In this document: piece by piece, positions 17,748-26,110 of the stretch
Layout of the letters: every line of letters begins with the position of its first letter
Numbering within the stretch: position 1 is the first letter of the stretch
Source: DUPU01 sp050952465
Lineage (GTDB): Bacteria; Bacillota; Dehalobacteriia; Dehalobacteriales; Dehalobacteriaceae
Direction: 5' to 3'
Length of the DNA stretch: 64,000 nt
Assembly: GCA_050952465.1 (NCBI GenBank)
Contig: JBMNKZ010000002.1
Coordinates: 248,001 to 312,000, forward strand
Notes under the pieces: generated by a model
Databases searched by the model: none
Told to the model about the DNA's origin: nothing
The model's input: only the letters and a program-made list of their open reading frames with translations
Position numbers and translations under genes: made by a program

Positions 17748-17770
17748 AAGTACCTCCCCCTTTATTATAT

Positions 17771-19159
17771 TTACTTAACATCAACTCTTATATCTGTCAT
17801 CAATTGAACCAGTTCCGCAGTCATTAAATCCTTAGATCCATTAATAATCATATCCGCCAGCACTCTTGCTTTTTCCCCACCAATAGCGGCTGAAGATAAA
17901 TAGTGAAATTTCTCCATTAAATCTTCTCTTTGTAAAGGATTAGCTAAGGATCCCTTAGGTTCGGTAACAGTGGCAGAAGCTTCAAAACCATCACACCAAA
18001 CAACTTTAACTGTAGCACCGCTTTTATGTTCAATTTTTCGCAGCTTGTTAAATTCCGCCGATTCGATTACCTTTACCTTAGCAGCCAACCTATAAACCTC
18101 TTCATTTTCCAAGCATGACAGCGCATAATCTTCGGCCAGTCCCCTTTTGCCAAGAAGTCCTAATGCTACTCCATAAGGAATGCTTAACTGAGCGGAAACT
18201 ACCGATTTTTTATCATACATTTTACCTGCCATTTCTATTGAGGAATGGTTTACCTCTACTAAAACATGAGAAATACCTTTACCTTTTCGATCAGAATTTT
18301 CTTTATAAATAGCCATCGCCGCTTCCAGTGGAGAATGGACGGACTTACAAGATGCATACCATTTATATTCTATTTCTTCAACAGCCCAAATACCTCTGTT
18401 ATCTTCATTCACAGTCTTAATATTCCAGGAATCAGACATAACTTTATAGAAACCTCCGTCGGATGCTTCCAAGATATAGCGCGGCCCGCTGATCCCTTCC
18501 GAGGCTAAATATGCACTTAACACACCATCCCGGGCGGCAAATCCGGGATGTAGCCTCTTGCTCATAGAACCGTCAACTTTAAAAGCCCATGTGCCGCCGG
18601 TACGACTGCCGGCTAAACCTAAAGCATTGGTCATTTGATCCTGATCTAATCCAAGAATGATCCCAGCTGCAGCCGCTGCCCCGAAGGAACCACAGGTTGC
18701 CGTACCATGCCATCCTCTGGATCGGTGACTTATATAATCCATTCCCTTGGAAATACGCACCATCGCTTCAACTCCGGCCGTAATTGCTACCAATAAATCC
18801 CCAAGCTTACTTTTTTCTCGCTGAGCAGTAACAACAGCTGCCGGTACACACACAGCTCCCGGGTGCAATATAGCATAATGGACATCATCCAATTCTCGCA
18901 AGTGGCAAAATGCCCCGCAGACCAAAGCTGCATTATCGGTATTTAAGCTCACAGGAGTCCCCCAAACACTTACCCCTGATGTTTCACCTAATTTGCATAC
19001 AGCATCAACAATTTTCCTTCCTTCATTTAAGGTACTACCAAATAGGCCGGCACCTACGGCATCCAGCAAACATAACCGGGATGCTGCCTCAACCTTTTCA
19101 CTTATTTCCTGTTTTTTTAGTTCTATCAACAACTCAGCCAGTTCAGACAAGGCGGACAT
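17771..19159 (-). CDS. MmgE/PrpD family protein (possible iminodisuccinate-type epimerase)
   Basis: A 462-residue MmgE/PrpD protein with the all-helical N-terminal domain and the motifs LHPGAVCVPAAV, HRSRGWHGTATCGSFGAAAA and SMSKRLHPGFAARDGVL. The family includes 2-methylcitrate dehydratase, cis-aconitate decarboxylase and iminodisuccinate epimerase. No methylcitrate-cycle gene is nearby, whereas the downstream gene, 23 bp away, is a C-N lyase. That pairing is known for iminodisuccinate degradation, so an epimerase acting before the lyase is the best guess. A dehydratase role cannot be excluded. Confidence 0.85.
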   Translation of the reverse strand: MSALSELAELLIELKKQEISEKVEAASRLCLLDAVGAGLFGSTLNEGRKIVDAVCKLGETSGVSVWGTPVSLNTDNAALVCGAFCHLRELDDVHYAILHPGAVCVPAAVVTAQREKSKLGDLLVAITAGVEAMVRISKGMDYISHRSRGWHGTATCGSFGAAAAAGIILGLDQDQMTNALGLAGSRTGGTWAFKVDGSMSKRLHPGFAARDGVLSAYLASEGISGPRYILEASDGGFYKVMSDSWNIKTVNEDNRGIWAVEEIEYKWYASCKSVHSPLEAAMAIYKENSDRKGKGISHVLVEVNHSSIEMAGKMYDKKSVVSAQLSIPYGVALGLLGKRGLAEDYALSCLENEEVYRLAAKVKVIESAEFNKLRKIEHKSGATVKVVWCDGFEASATVTEPKGSLANPLQREDLMEKFHYLSSAAIGGEKARVLADMIINGSKDLMTAELVQLMTDIRVDVK

Positions 19160-19177
19160 TTATCTACTTCACCTCTT

Positions 19178-20143
19178 TTATATTAAAGGAAAATGACATG
19201 CTATCATTCTATCATCCACTTGCCGCATTGGCGGTTGTTCCTTACGGCAAATATCTTTGCAGTACTTACATCTGGTATGAAAAAAACATCCGGAAGGTGG
19301 ATTAAATGGAGATGGGATATCTCCTTCCAATATAATTCTTTGTTTGTTAACTGCCGGATCGGGAACAGGAACTGCCGAAAGCAACGCCTGGGTATAGGGA
19401 TGAGACGCACTTTTAAATAGCTCATTGGCACTGATAATTTCAACCATTTTACCCAGATACATCACTCCAATACGATTAGAAACATGTTTTACCACATTTA
19501 GCCCATGAGCAATAAAAATATAAGTCAGTCCCAATGTTTCCTGCAATTCACTCAAAAGATTTAAAATTTGTGACTGAACAGAAACATCAAGGGCTGAAAC
19601 CGGTTCATCACAAATAACCAATTTTGGATGTAATATTAACGCCCTGGCAATTCCAATTCTTTGCCTTTGTCCACCAGAAAACTCATGAGGATAACGATTG
19701 TAATAAGAAGGCTGCAATCCAACTATTTCTAAAAATTCCTCAACTAGCTTCCGTCTGCTTTTTTTATCACCGATACCATGGATCACCAAGGGTTCACTGA
19801 TAATATTTCCCACTGTCATTCTGGGATCCAAGGAAGCAAAAGGGTCTTGGAAAACCATTTGCAAATGACGCCGAGTCTTTTTTAGTTCTTTTTTTGAAAG
19901 AGAAAACAGATCCTTCCCATCAAAAAACACTTTCCCGGCGGTTGGTTTAGTCAGACAAGTGATTACCCGTCCCGCGGTAGTCTTACCACAACCGGATTCT
20001 CCCACCAAGCCAAAAGTTTCTCCTTCATTAACCGTGAAAGAAATCCCGTTTAAAGCGTATGCCGTCCTATCCTTCTTACTCCCTTTGACCATAAAATGCT
20101 TCTTTAAATCAGACACCTCAAGCAATGGGGCCACCAACAACAC
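19178..20143 (-). CDS. Dipeptide-type ABC transporter ATPase DppF
   Basis: A 321-residue ATPase with Walker A GESGCGKTT, Q-loop QDPFASLDPRMTVG, signature FSGGQRQRIGIARAL, Walker B LVICDEP and the H-loop. The C-terminal oligopeptide-ABC extension (GDIPSPFNPPSGCFFHTRCKY) carries the Cys residues that in relatives bind a 4Fe-4S cluster. The start is TTG 20143 after AAGGGGGTG, overlapping the dppD 3' end by 26 bp, which indicates coupled translation. Confidence 0.92.
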   Translation of the reverse strand: MLLVAPLLEVSDLKKHFMVKGSKKDRTAYALNGISFTVNEGETFGLVGESGCGKTTAGRVITCLTKPTAGKVFFDGKDLFSLSKKELKKTRRHLQMVFQDPFASLDPRMTVGNIISEPLVIHGIGDKKSRRKLVEEFLEIVGLQPSYYNRYPHEFSGGQRQRIGIARALILHPKLVICDEPVSALDVSVQSQILNLLSELQETLGLTYIFIAHGLNVVKHVSNRIGVMYLGKMVEIISANELFKSASHPYTQALLSAVPVPDPAVNKQRIILEGDIPSPFNPPSGCFFHTRCKYCKDICRKEQPPMRQVDDRMIACHFPLI

Positions 20144-21137
20144 CCCCTTGTTTCCAAATCACTTTATTTGAAGCGAGATGACAAGCCACTTTGGAATTAC
20201 CTATATTCCTTAAAAGTGGTTCCTCCTTTAAACATATCTCTTGTGCATATGGGCAGCGAGGATGAAAACGGCAGCCAAGAGGAAAGTCACTGGGTGAAGG
20301 TACTACACCTTTAATCACATTCAGCTTTTTTCTCTCCTCATCCAGCTTCGGAATACAGGTCAGCAGCCCTGACGTATATGGATGGAGAGGACGGGCAAAG
20401 ATGTCACCAACCTTTGCTTCTTCAACAACCTTGCCACCATACATAACTATTACCCGATCAGCCATCTCCGCAACAACACCTAGGTCGTGGGTTATAAATA
20501 GAATTGTCATTCCCAATTCCTGTTTAAGCTTACGCATTAAATCAAGAATCTGAGCTTGAATCGTTACATCTAAAGCAGTAGTAGGCTCATCGGCTATCAA
20601 TAGTTGAGGTTGACAGCAAAGTCCCATGGCAATCATCACCCTCTGCCGCATACCACCAGACAGTTGATGAGGATATTCTTTTAGCCTCCGGCTGGGGTTT
20701 GACATGCCTACCAAGGAAAGCATCTGAATAGTTTTTTCCCGAGCTTCTTTGTTACTTAGGCCTTTATGTAATTTTAATGATTCCATAATCTGCATACCAA
20801 TTGTAAAAACAGGGTTAAGAGATGTCATGGGTTCCTGATAAATCATTGATATGGCATTACCCCTGATGGATCGCATTTGACTCTCGCTTTTTTTCAGCAA
20901 ATCCTCGCCGTCAAAAATTATTTCCCCGGAAACGTATCTACCCGGCGGAACTGGAATCAGCCGCATAATAGATAAAGAGGTAACGCTTTTTCCACAACCA
21001 GACTCACCCACCACACATAAGGTCTCCCCCCGGTTTATATGGAAGCTAACACCATCTACCGCCGGTATTACTTTACCTGAACTGAAAAAGTACGTTCGCA
21101 AATTGTTTACTTCCAAAATTTTAGACAGGTCGACCAT
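20118..21137 (-). CDS. Dipeptide-type ABC transporter ATPase DppD
   Basis: A 339-residue ATPase with Walker A GESGCGKSV, signature LSGGMRQRVMIAMGL, Walker B LLIADEP and the C-terminal motif GVVPSPSDFPLGCRFHPRCPYA. It is the first gene of the minus-strand operon dppD-dppF-mmgE/prpD-lyase-dppA-dppB-dppC-unknown-MFS. Promoter and operator elements should lie in the AT-rich gap shared with the divergent AraC-type regulator. Confidence 0.92.
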   Translation of the reverse strand: MVDLSKILEVNNLRTYFFSSGKVIPAVDGVSFHINRGETLCVVGESGCGKSVTSLSIMRLIPVPPGRYVSGEIIFDGEDLLKKSESQMRSIRGNAISMIYQEPMTSLNPVFTIGMQIMESLKLHKGLSNKEAREKTIQMLSLVGMSNPSRRLKEYPHQLSGGMRQRVMIAMGLCCQPQLLIADEPTTALDVTIQAQILDLMRKLKQELGMTILFITHDLGVVAEMADRVIVMYGGKVVEEAKVGDIFARPLHPYTSGLLTCIPKLDEERKKLNVIKGVVPSPSDFPLGCRFHPRCPYAQEICLKEEPLLRNIGNSKVACHLASNKVIWKQGGVVGGPIA

Positions 21138-21584
21138 CCCCTTTTAGCAACTGATATGAAATTTATATTTAAGATAACTTTATTTACTCTTCTTATTAAT
21201 GCTAAACCAAATAAGATATAAAATGTTTATTTTAATTGCTAAATTAACTGCAAATTTTGCTAATTTTCTTCCACATTTATACAGTTTGTATAATTAAATC
21301 ATACTAGCAGTAAAACACAAAATAATTATTTACAACAATGATTTTTTTACTAAACTAAGAAAATAACTGGTTATAAAAAATATATATCTTGCATTAAAAT
21401 TCAAATTCTCTTTAAAAGGTGCTGTTATATTTGATTTTTATTGCTTTTTATTGATAAATATTGTTGTTTATACTATTATATTTTTCCTTTTATTTATTGT
21501 ATTGCATAATTCAATAATATATAATTTTATTATATTATTCGATAATTTATTTTTGAGAATATTCCAACAAGGAATGAGAATACT
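21138..21584. other. Very AT-rich divergent intergenic region between dppD and the AraC-type gene
   Basis: About 447 bp of strongly AT-rich DNA with repeated TTTTATTG/TATTG motifs near 21435-21475 and several TATAAT-like strings. No gene, tRNA or convincing long hairpin was seen. It should hold both promoters and the AraC-regulator sites. Confidence 0.6.
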
Positions 21585-22415
21585 GTGAAGATCACTTTTT
21601 TCAGTAAAGAAAGTTGGGAGATTAATAAATTTCACTTTCATGATGAACTTGAAATTTTACTTATCCTCTCAGAGGGAAACCATTTTTTTATAGGTAATAA
21701 AATATATCCTTTAAAAAGAGGAAGCTTATTTATTTTGAACAATACAGATTTGCACCGTACTGTAGCGAAGGAAAAAAGTCTTTATCAATTTTATTCTGTA
21801 CGTTTTTTCCCCGAAGAAATTGCGGGTATTTCTACTAATACATTTAATTTACTAAGCTGCTTTGAAGATCATGACGATTTCAATCATAGAATACAACTTA
21901 ACAGCGACCAGTTAGATCATTTGCTAAAATTAATAAATAAGGCAGAATATTATTTAAGTACAGATTGCTCTGCATACGGCAAGGAGATTTTTATTAAGAT
22001 TCAATTGGCAGAACTATTAATATATATTAATTTTTTATATAGATCTTGTCTCCGTCCTCTTCCCCCTAAAGAAAAGGATATTACAAAAATGCTTCCAATT
22101 ATTAAATATATAAGAGAAAATGCTTTACAGAACCTTAACCTGGATATCCTGGCACAAAGGTTTTTTATCAGCAAATATTATCTTTGTCATAATTTTAAAA
22201 AAACCATGGGTTTTACCATTAATGAATATATTATCAGTCGCAGGCTTATGGAAGCCAAAACATTACTCAGAAAAGGATGTAATGTATCTACTACTGCGGA
22301 AAAAACGGGTTTTAATAGTGTTGCCCATTTTATCCGAACCTTTAAAAAATTTGAGCAGATTTCTCCAAAACAATATGCCAAACAATTCTTAACATATATT
22401 AATTCTAATCCTTGA
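21585..22415 (+). CDS. AraC-family transcriptional regulator with cupin sensor domain
   Basis: A 276-residue AraC regulator. The N-terminal part is a cupin-like ligand domain (HFHDELEILLILSEG, KIYPLKRGSLFILNNTDLHRTV). The C-terminal about 100 residues hold two helix-turn-helix units: LDILAQRFFISKYYLCHNFKKTMG, and VSTTAEKTGFNSVAHFIRTFKKFEQISPKQY. The start is GTG 21585 after AAGGA. It is divergent from the dppDF/lyase operon and is the obvious candidate to control it. Confidence 0.9.
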   Translation: MKITFFSKESWEINKFHFHDELEILLILSEGNHFFIGNKIYPLKRGSLFILNNTDLHRTVAKEKSLYQFYSVRFFPEEIAGISTNTFNLLSCFEDHDDFNHRIQLNSDQLDHLLKLINKAEYYLSTDCSAYGKEIFIKIQLAELLIYINFLYRSCLRPLPPKEKDITKMLPIIKYIRENALQNLNLDILAQRFFISKYYLCHNFKKTMGFTINEYIISRRLMEAKTLLRKGCNVSTTAEKTGFNSVAHFIRTFKKFEQISPKQYAKQFLTYINSNP

Positions 22416-22458
22416 TAACCTTTTTGGGTTCCTAAATATTTCAAAACTCACGAGAAAA

Positions 22459-22495
22459 TAGGCCGAGCATACTCGCCCGGCCTAACTAAATACAA
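22459..22495 (-). terminator. Bidirectional hairpin between convergent AraC and ferredoxin genes
   Basis: AGGCCG (22460-22465) pairs with CGGCCT (22478-22483) and encloses a CGAG/CTCG inner stem. On the minus strand it is followed by ATTTTC, a weak T run. Confidence 0.5.
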
Positions 22496-22529
22496 TATAG
22501 TTATATTTAATTCTCTAACCAACAAAAAA

Positions 22530-23273
22530 TTATCTAATACTCCCGTCCAGTCTAATTATAACTTCCCGGTAAGGGACAATTTTTTTGGAATCTAGCATGG
22601 CAGCCTTTACTGCATTAACAATACCGCTACAACAAGGAACTTCCATTCTTACTACAGTGATATTTTTTATATCATTTACGGATAGTATCTCCGTCAGCTT
22701 TTCTTTATAGTACTCATTATCATCTAGTTTAGGACAACCAATAATAGTAGTATGACCTTTAATAAAATCCCGGTGAAAATCACCATAAGCAAAGGCCGTA
22801 CAATCTGCCGCTACCAATAGGTCGGCCCCCTTAAAATAATCCGCTCGAGGGTTGACTAACTTTATTTGTACCGGCCACTGGGAGAGTTCAGAGGGCCTTA
22901 CTTCACCCTCGTCTTTTACCTCTGCTCTTACCTTAGGGGTCACAGGGGCTTTCTCTCTGGATATTTTTTTGGCCATGGTACCCGGACAACCACATGGTAA
23001 CTTCTCTACCTTATTGATTAATTTTTCTTTTTCCCTTTGTTTTTTTAAAGCCTCCACAGCTTCATCGCTGTATTCCTCAGCTTCTCTTTCGATAATTTTA
23101 ATGGCGTCCGTGGGACAAGCAGGAAGGCAATCTCCTAATCCATCACAGTACTTATCACTTATTAACCGGGCTTTTCCATCAACAATTTCGATGGCCCCTT
23201 CATGACAGGCATTGGCACACAAACCACAGCCGTTACATTTTTCCTCATTAATATGAATAATTTTTCTTTTCAT
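22530..23273 (-). CDS. 4Fe-4S dicluster ferredoxin-domain protein (FrdX-like)
   Basis: 247 residues from ATG 23273, which follows GGAGGAGG; upstream in-frame codons lack a ribosome site. The N-terminal 70 residues carry two 4Fe-4S binding motifs (CNGCGLCANACHEGAI, and CDGLGDCLPACPTDAI, the second somewhat divergent). The C-terminal part has CGCPGTM and a cysteine pair near VPCCSGIVNAV. Such proteins often sit beside an HcpR-type Crp/Fnr regulator, as here, and are linked to nitrosative stress or hybrid-cluster protein. The exact role is unknown. Confidence 0.85.
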   Translation of the reverse strand: MKRKIIHINEEKCNGCGLCANACHEGAIEIVDGKARLISDKYCDGLGDCLPACPTDAIKIIEREAEEYSDEAVEALKKQREKEKLINKVEKLPCGCPGTMAKKISREKAPVTPKVRAEVKDEGEVRPSELSQWPVQIKLVNPRADYFKGADLLVAADCTAFAYGDFHRDFIKGHTTIIGCPKLDDNEYYKEKLTEILSVNDIKNITVVRMEVPCCSGIVNAVKAAMLDSKKIVPYREVIIRLDGSIR

Positions 23274-23308
23274 TTTTTTATTTCCTCCTCCGTTTTCCTT
23301 TAATCCCA

Positions 23309-23349
23309 TTATAAAATATACTACAATAAATATATGTAACAAATGTTAC
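23309..23349 (-). promoter_or_regulatory. Candidate HcpR/Crp-Fnr operator (GTAAC-N4-GTTAC) and ferredoxin promoter
   Basis: A palindrome GTAACAAATGTTAC lies at 23336-23349. The ferredoxin -10 (TATAAT) is at 23309-23314 on the minus strand, so the dyad centre falls about 41 bp upstream of the expected start point, the class II activator position. The site matches the GTAACNNNNGTTAC form I recall for clostridial HcpR. It lies in the 118-bp gap shared with the divergent Crp/Fnr gene. Confidence 0.6.
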
Positions 23350-23391
23350 GGAAAAGTTTTTTAGTAAATTATTTTTTATCATAATTAAGGG

Positions 23392-24081
23392 ATGATTCTA
23401 ATGGATAAGTATTTGACTATTTTACAAAACAGTCTGTTTTTCCAAGATGTAAACCTTACTGAAATGAAAAAAATTCTTAATAATACTAGCCATAAGATTA
23501 TCACATATCCATCCGAAGCAATAATAGCAGGAGAAGGAGAAAATTGCGACCATTTGGGGATTATCCTTATGGGGAGAATTGAAATTCAAAAAATATATTC
23601 CTCCGGCAAAACTGTTACCATAGCTCAGTTTCGAGAAGGAAATTTTTTTGGTGAAGCGATTATCTTTTCTAACCAACATTTTTATCCCGGTACCGTAGTC
23701 AGCCGCGGTGAGACTAAGATTCTCTTCCTTCATAAAACGGCCGTTATCACCCTATGCCGGGATTATCCCTCTATTTTAGAGAGCTTTATGAGATTATTAT
23801 CTGAAAGAATCTTAATGCTGAATAAAAAAATCACCGAACTTTCATTAGGTACCATCAGACAAAAAATCTGCTTTTTTCTGTTGGAAGAATATCAAAAGCA
23901 AAAAAGCTTGTTAATTAAACTAACCATGTCCAAAGAAACTTTAGCGGAACACATGGGCATTCAGCGTCCTTCCCTGTCACGGGAACTAATAAAAATGCGT
24001 GAAGAAGGATTAATAGATCTGGGAAAAAAATATATCACCATTAAAGATATTACACAGCTGGAAGAAGCTTTACAGGAATAA
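23392..24081 (+). CDS. Crp/Fnr-family transcriptional regulator (HcpR-like)
   Basis: A 229-residue regulator. The N-terminal cyclic-nucleotide-binding-like beta-barrel is seen in GENCDHLGIILMGRIEIQK and FREGNFFGEAIIFS. The C-terminal Crp-type winged helix is seen in SKETLAEHMGIQRPSLSRELIKMREEGLIDL, with the recognition helix QRPSLSREL. No N-terminal Cys cluster for an Fnr-type 4Fe-4S centre is present. The start may be ATG 23401. It is divergent from the ferredoxin gene and shares a palindromic site with it, so autoregulation and control of that gene are likely. Confidence 0.88.
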   Translation: MILMDKYLTILQNSLFFQDVNLTEMKKILNNTSHKIITYPSEAIIAGEGENCDHLGIILMGRIEIQKIYSSGKTVTIAQFREGNFFGEAIIFSNQHFYPGTVVSRGETKILFLHKTAVITLCRDYPSILESFMRLLSERILMLNKKITELSLGTIRQKICFFLLEEYQKQKSLLIKLTMSKETLAEHMGIQRPSLSRELIKMREEGLIDLGKKYITIKDITQLEEALQE

Positions 24082-24139
24082 ACCTATTTCAAGTTTTTGC
24101 CCGCTGTCTTATGTCAGCTGCCTTATTGCTGTATATTCA

Positions 24140-25003
24140 TTATTTCCCACCAGTAATAATTACCGGGTAAAATACCAGGCCGACAACTCCGGGCCCGGTA
24201 TGAACTCCAATCACGGGCCCTACTTCACCAAAGCCAATCTCTTTGATTCTCTTAATCTTCTTTAATTCATCAAAAATATATTTTGCTTCCTCTTTGGCAT
24301 CACCATGCATAACTGTCAGCTTCAGGAAATTTTTTTCCGCTGCTTCTTTTACCACTTCAATAATTTTATCTAAAGATTTCTTACGCCCCCGGACTTTAGC
24401 CAAAGTAAAATATTTTCCTTCCTCATTCACAGCAATTACAGGTTTTAAATCTAAAAGACTACCCATAGCTGCAGAGACATAACCGATCCGGCCACCCCGT
24501 TTTAAATATTCCAATGTTTTCACGACAAAAATCACCGAGAGATTTTCCCGAATCTCACGAATCTTTTCTACTACAGATGGGAGGTTCATTCCTTTCTTGA
24601 TAAAGTTAGCCGCCTCCTCAACTAATACCCCAATTCCCATGGAAATAGATCTAGAATCAATGACTTCTATGTTAACAGACGGAAAATTAGCCGCCGCTAA
24701 CCGAACCGAATTAATAGTACCGCTAAGCCCACTAGATATGTGGATAGACAGGATTTGCTGATATCCTTCCCTAATCAGTTTACTAAACAACTCTGTTACT
24801 TCACCAACCGACGGCATTGATGTGGATGGGACTTCTTTTGCTAAACCTTCGTATACTTCATTAGGATTGATCTCCACCCGATCCAAATACTCTCTGTCCT
24901 GATACACCACCTTAAGAGGCAAAACGTGTATATTATGTTTTTCTATAAATTCACTAGATAAGTCACTGGTGCTGTCCGTAACTAAGGCAATTTTCCCCTC
25001 CAC
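24140..25003 (-). CDS. DegV family fatty-acid-binding protein
   Basis: A 287-residue DegV protein with N-terminal VTDSTSDLSSEFIEKHNIHVLPLKV, the SIHISSGLSGTINSVRLAA motif that contacts the bound lipid carboxylate, and C-terminal EVGPVIGVHTGPGVVGLVFYP. DegV proteins (FakB relatives) bind fatty acids for the FakA kinase, which is not in the window. The start is GTG 25003 after AGGAGGG. Confidence 0.93.
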   Translation of the reverse strand: MEGKIALVTDSTSDLSSEFIEKHNIHVLPLKVVYQDREYLDRVEINPNEVYEGLAKEVPSTSMPSVGEVTELFSKLIREGYQQILSIHISSGLSGTINSVRLAAANFPSVNIEVIDSRSISMGIGVLVEEAANFIKKGMNLPSVVEKIREIRENLSVIFVVKTLEYLKRGGRIGYVSAAMGSLLDLKPVIAVNEEGKYFTLAKVRGRKKSLDKIIEVVKEAAEKNFLKLTVMHGDAKEEAKYIFDELKKIKRIKEIGFGEVGPVIGVHTGPGVVGLVFYPVIITGGK

Positions 25004-25165
25004 AAAAAATACCCTCCTAAGCTTATAGTTTTTATTTAATTATTTTTCTCCTTTTTGTTCCTTATATACAAGATTTTTGTCTAATCACAAAACAGGCTTA
25101 CTGTCAAGACCATTACTTCTTACCGGGAAGGTTCTCTAAAAAAACCTTTTTCCCTGCAAGTTCCC

Positions 25166-25918
25166 CTAAATTATCTTAGAAATATCCATTGGCAAAATAT
25201 AATTAAATATTTCTCCTCTTTCCTCTAGTTCGGCAATTTCCCCATCCAAAGGCAGTACCTGAGTATTGGGGATCCCTGCATCTTCCGCAATTTCTTTTAC
25301 TTTACTTTTTCCAAAAATAAAAGTATCTTGTCCACAGCAAGGGCAGCGGAAATAACTCATATTTTCAATTAAAGCTAAAATTGGAATATTTACTCTTCGT
25401 GCCATATTCATGGCCTTTTTCACAATCATTACCGTTACATCATGAGGAGAAGATACCACAATCAATCCTTTTAGCGGGATGCTTTGCATCACGGTGAGTG
25501 GAACATCTCCTGTCCCCGGCGGTAAATCGATTAGTAAATAATCTAAATCCCCCCAGGCACTTTTACTCCAAAAATCTTTAATTGCTTTGGTGATGATAGG
25601 ACTTCGCCATATTACCGGAGTGCTTTCTTCTTCCAGTAAGAAATTAATAGACATCATTTTAATGCCATTACATTCAGGAAGGATGAAGTAACCTGCCGCT
25701 ACTTCTGCCTTGGCTTTAATTCCGAACATTTTAGGAATGCTGGGCCCGGTGATATCCGCATCTAAAATTCCGGTACGGAAACCATTTTGGGATAAATTCG
25801 ACGCGATTAATGCTGTAACTGTGGATTTTCCTACTCCACCCTTGCCGCTCATAACGGCAATAATGTTTTTTATATTACTTTTTGCATTTTGTGGTATTAA
25901 AAATTTACCAGTTGACAC
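25166..25918 (-). CDS. Mrp/NBP35-type P-loop ATPase (Fe-S cluster carrier family)
   Basis: A 250-residue ATPase with the deviant Walker A MSGKGGVGKSTVTALIA, LLIDLPPGTGDVPLTVMQSIPL, and a C-terminal Cys pair in MSYFRCPCCGQDTFIFG. The Mrp family delivers or assembles Fe-S clusters. In this setting, rich in Fe-S enzymes, that role fits. The start is GTG 25918 with TAGGAGTGGG upstream. Monocistronic as far as can be seen. Confidence 0.9.
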   Translation of the reverse strand: MSTGKFLIPQNAKSNIKNIIAVMSGKGGVGKSTVTALIASNLSQNGFRTGILDADITGPSIPKMFGIKAKAEVAAGYFILPECNGIKMMSINFLLEEESTPVIWRSPIITKAIKDFWSKSAWGDLDYLLIDLPPGTGDVPLTVMQSIPLKGLIVVSSPHDVTVMIVKKAMNMARRVNIPILALIENMSYFRCPCCGQDTFIFGKSKVKEIAEDAGIPNTQVLPLDGEIAELEERGEIFNYILPMDISKII

Positions 25919-26110
25919 TAATGCCCACTCCTACATAGTTATTTTTGTTAATCATAACGCCCTTGCTTAATATTTGCAAGACAGGTAAACAGACTTCAGC
26001 CCTTCTATCAAAAAGAGTTGTGCTTTTAATAGCATAAAAAAGGATTTACCTTTTGAATCTCGAAAAAAAAGGTAACAATACTATCATCTAAGCAACGGGA
26101 GGAAAAATAG

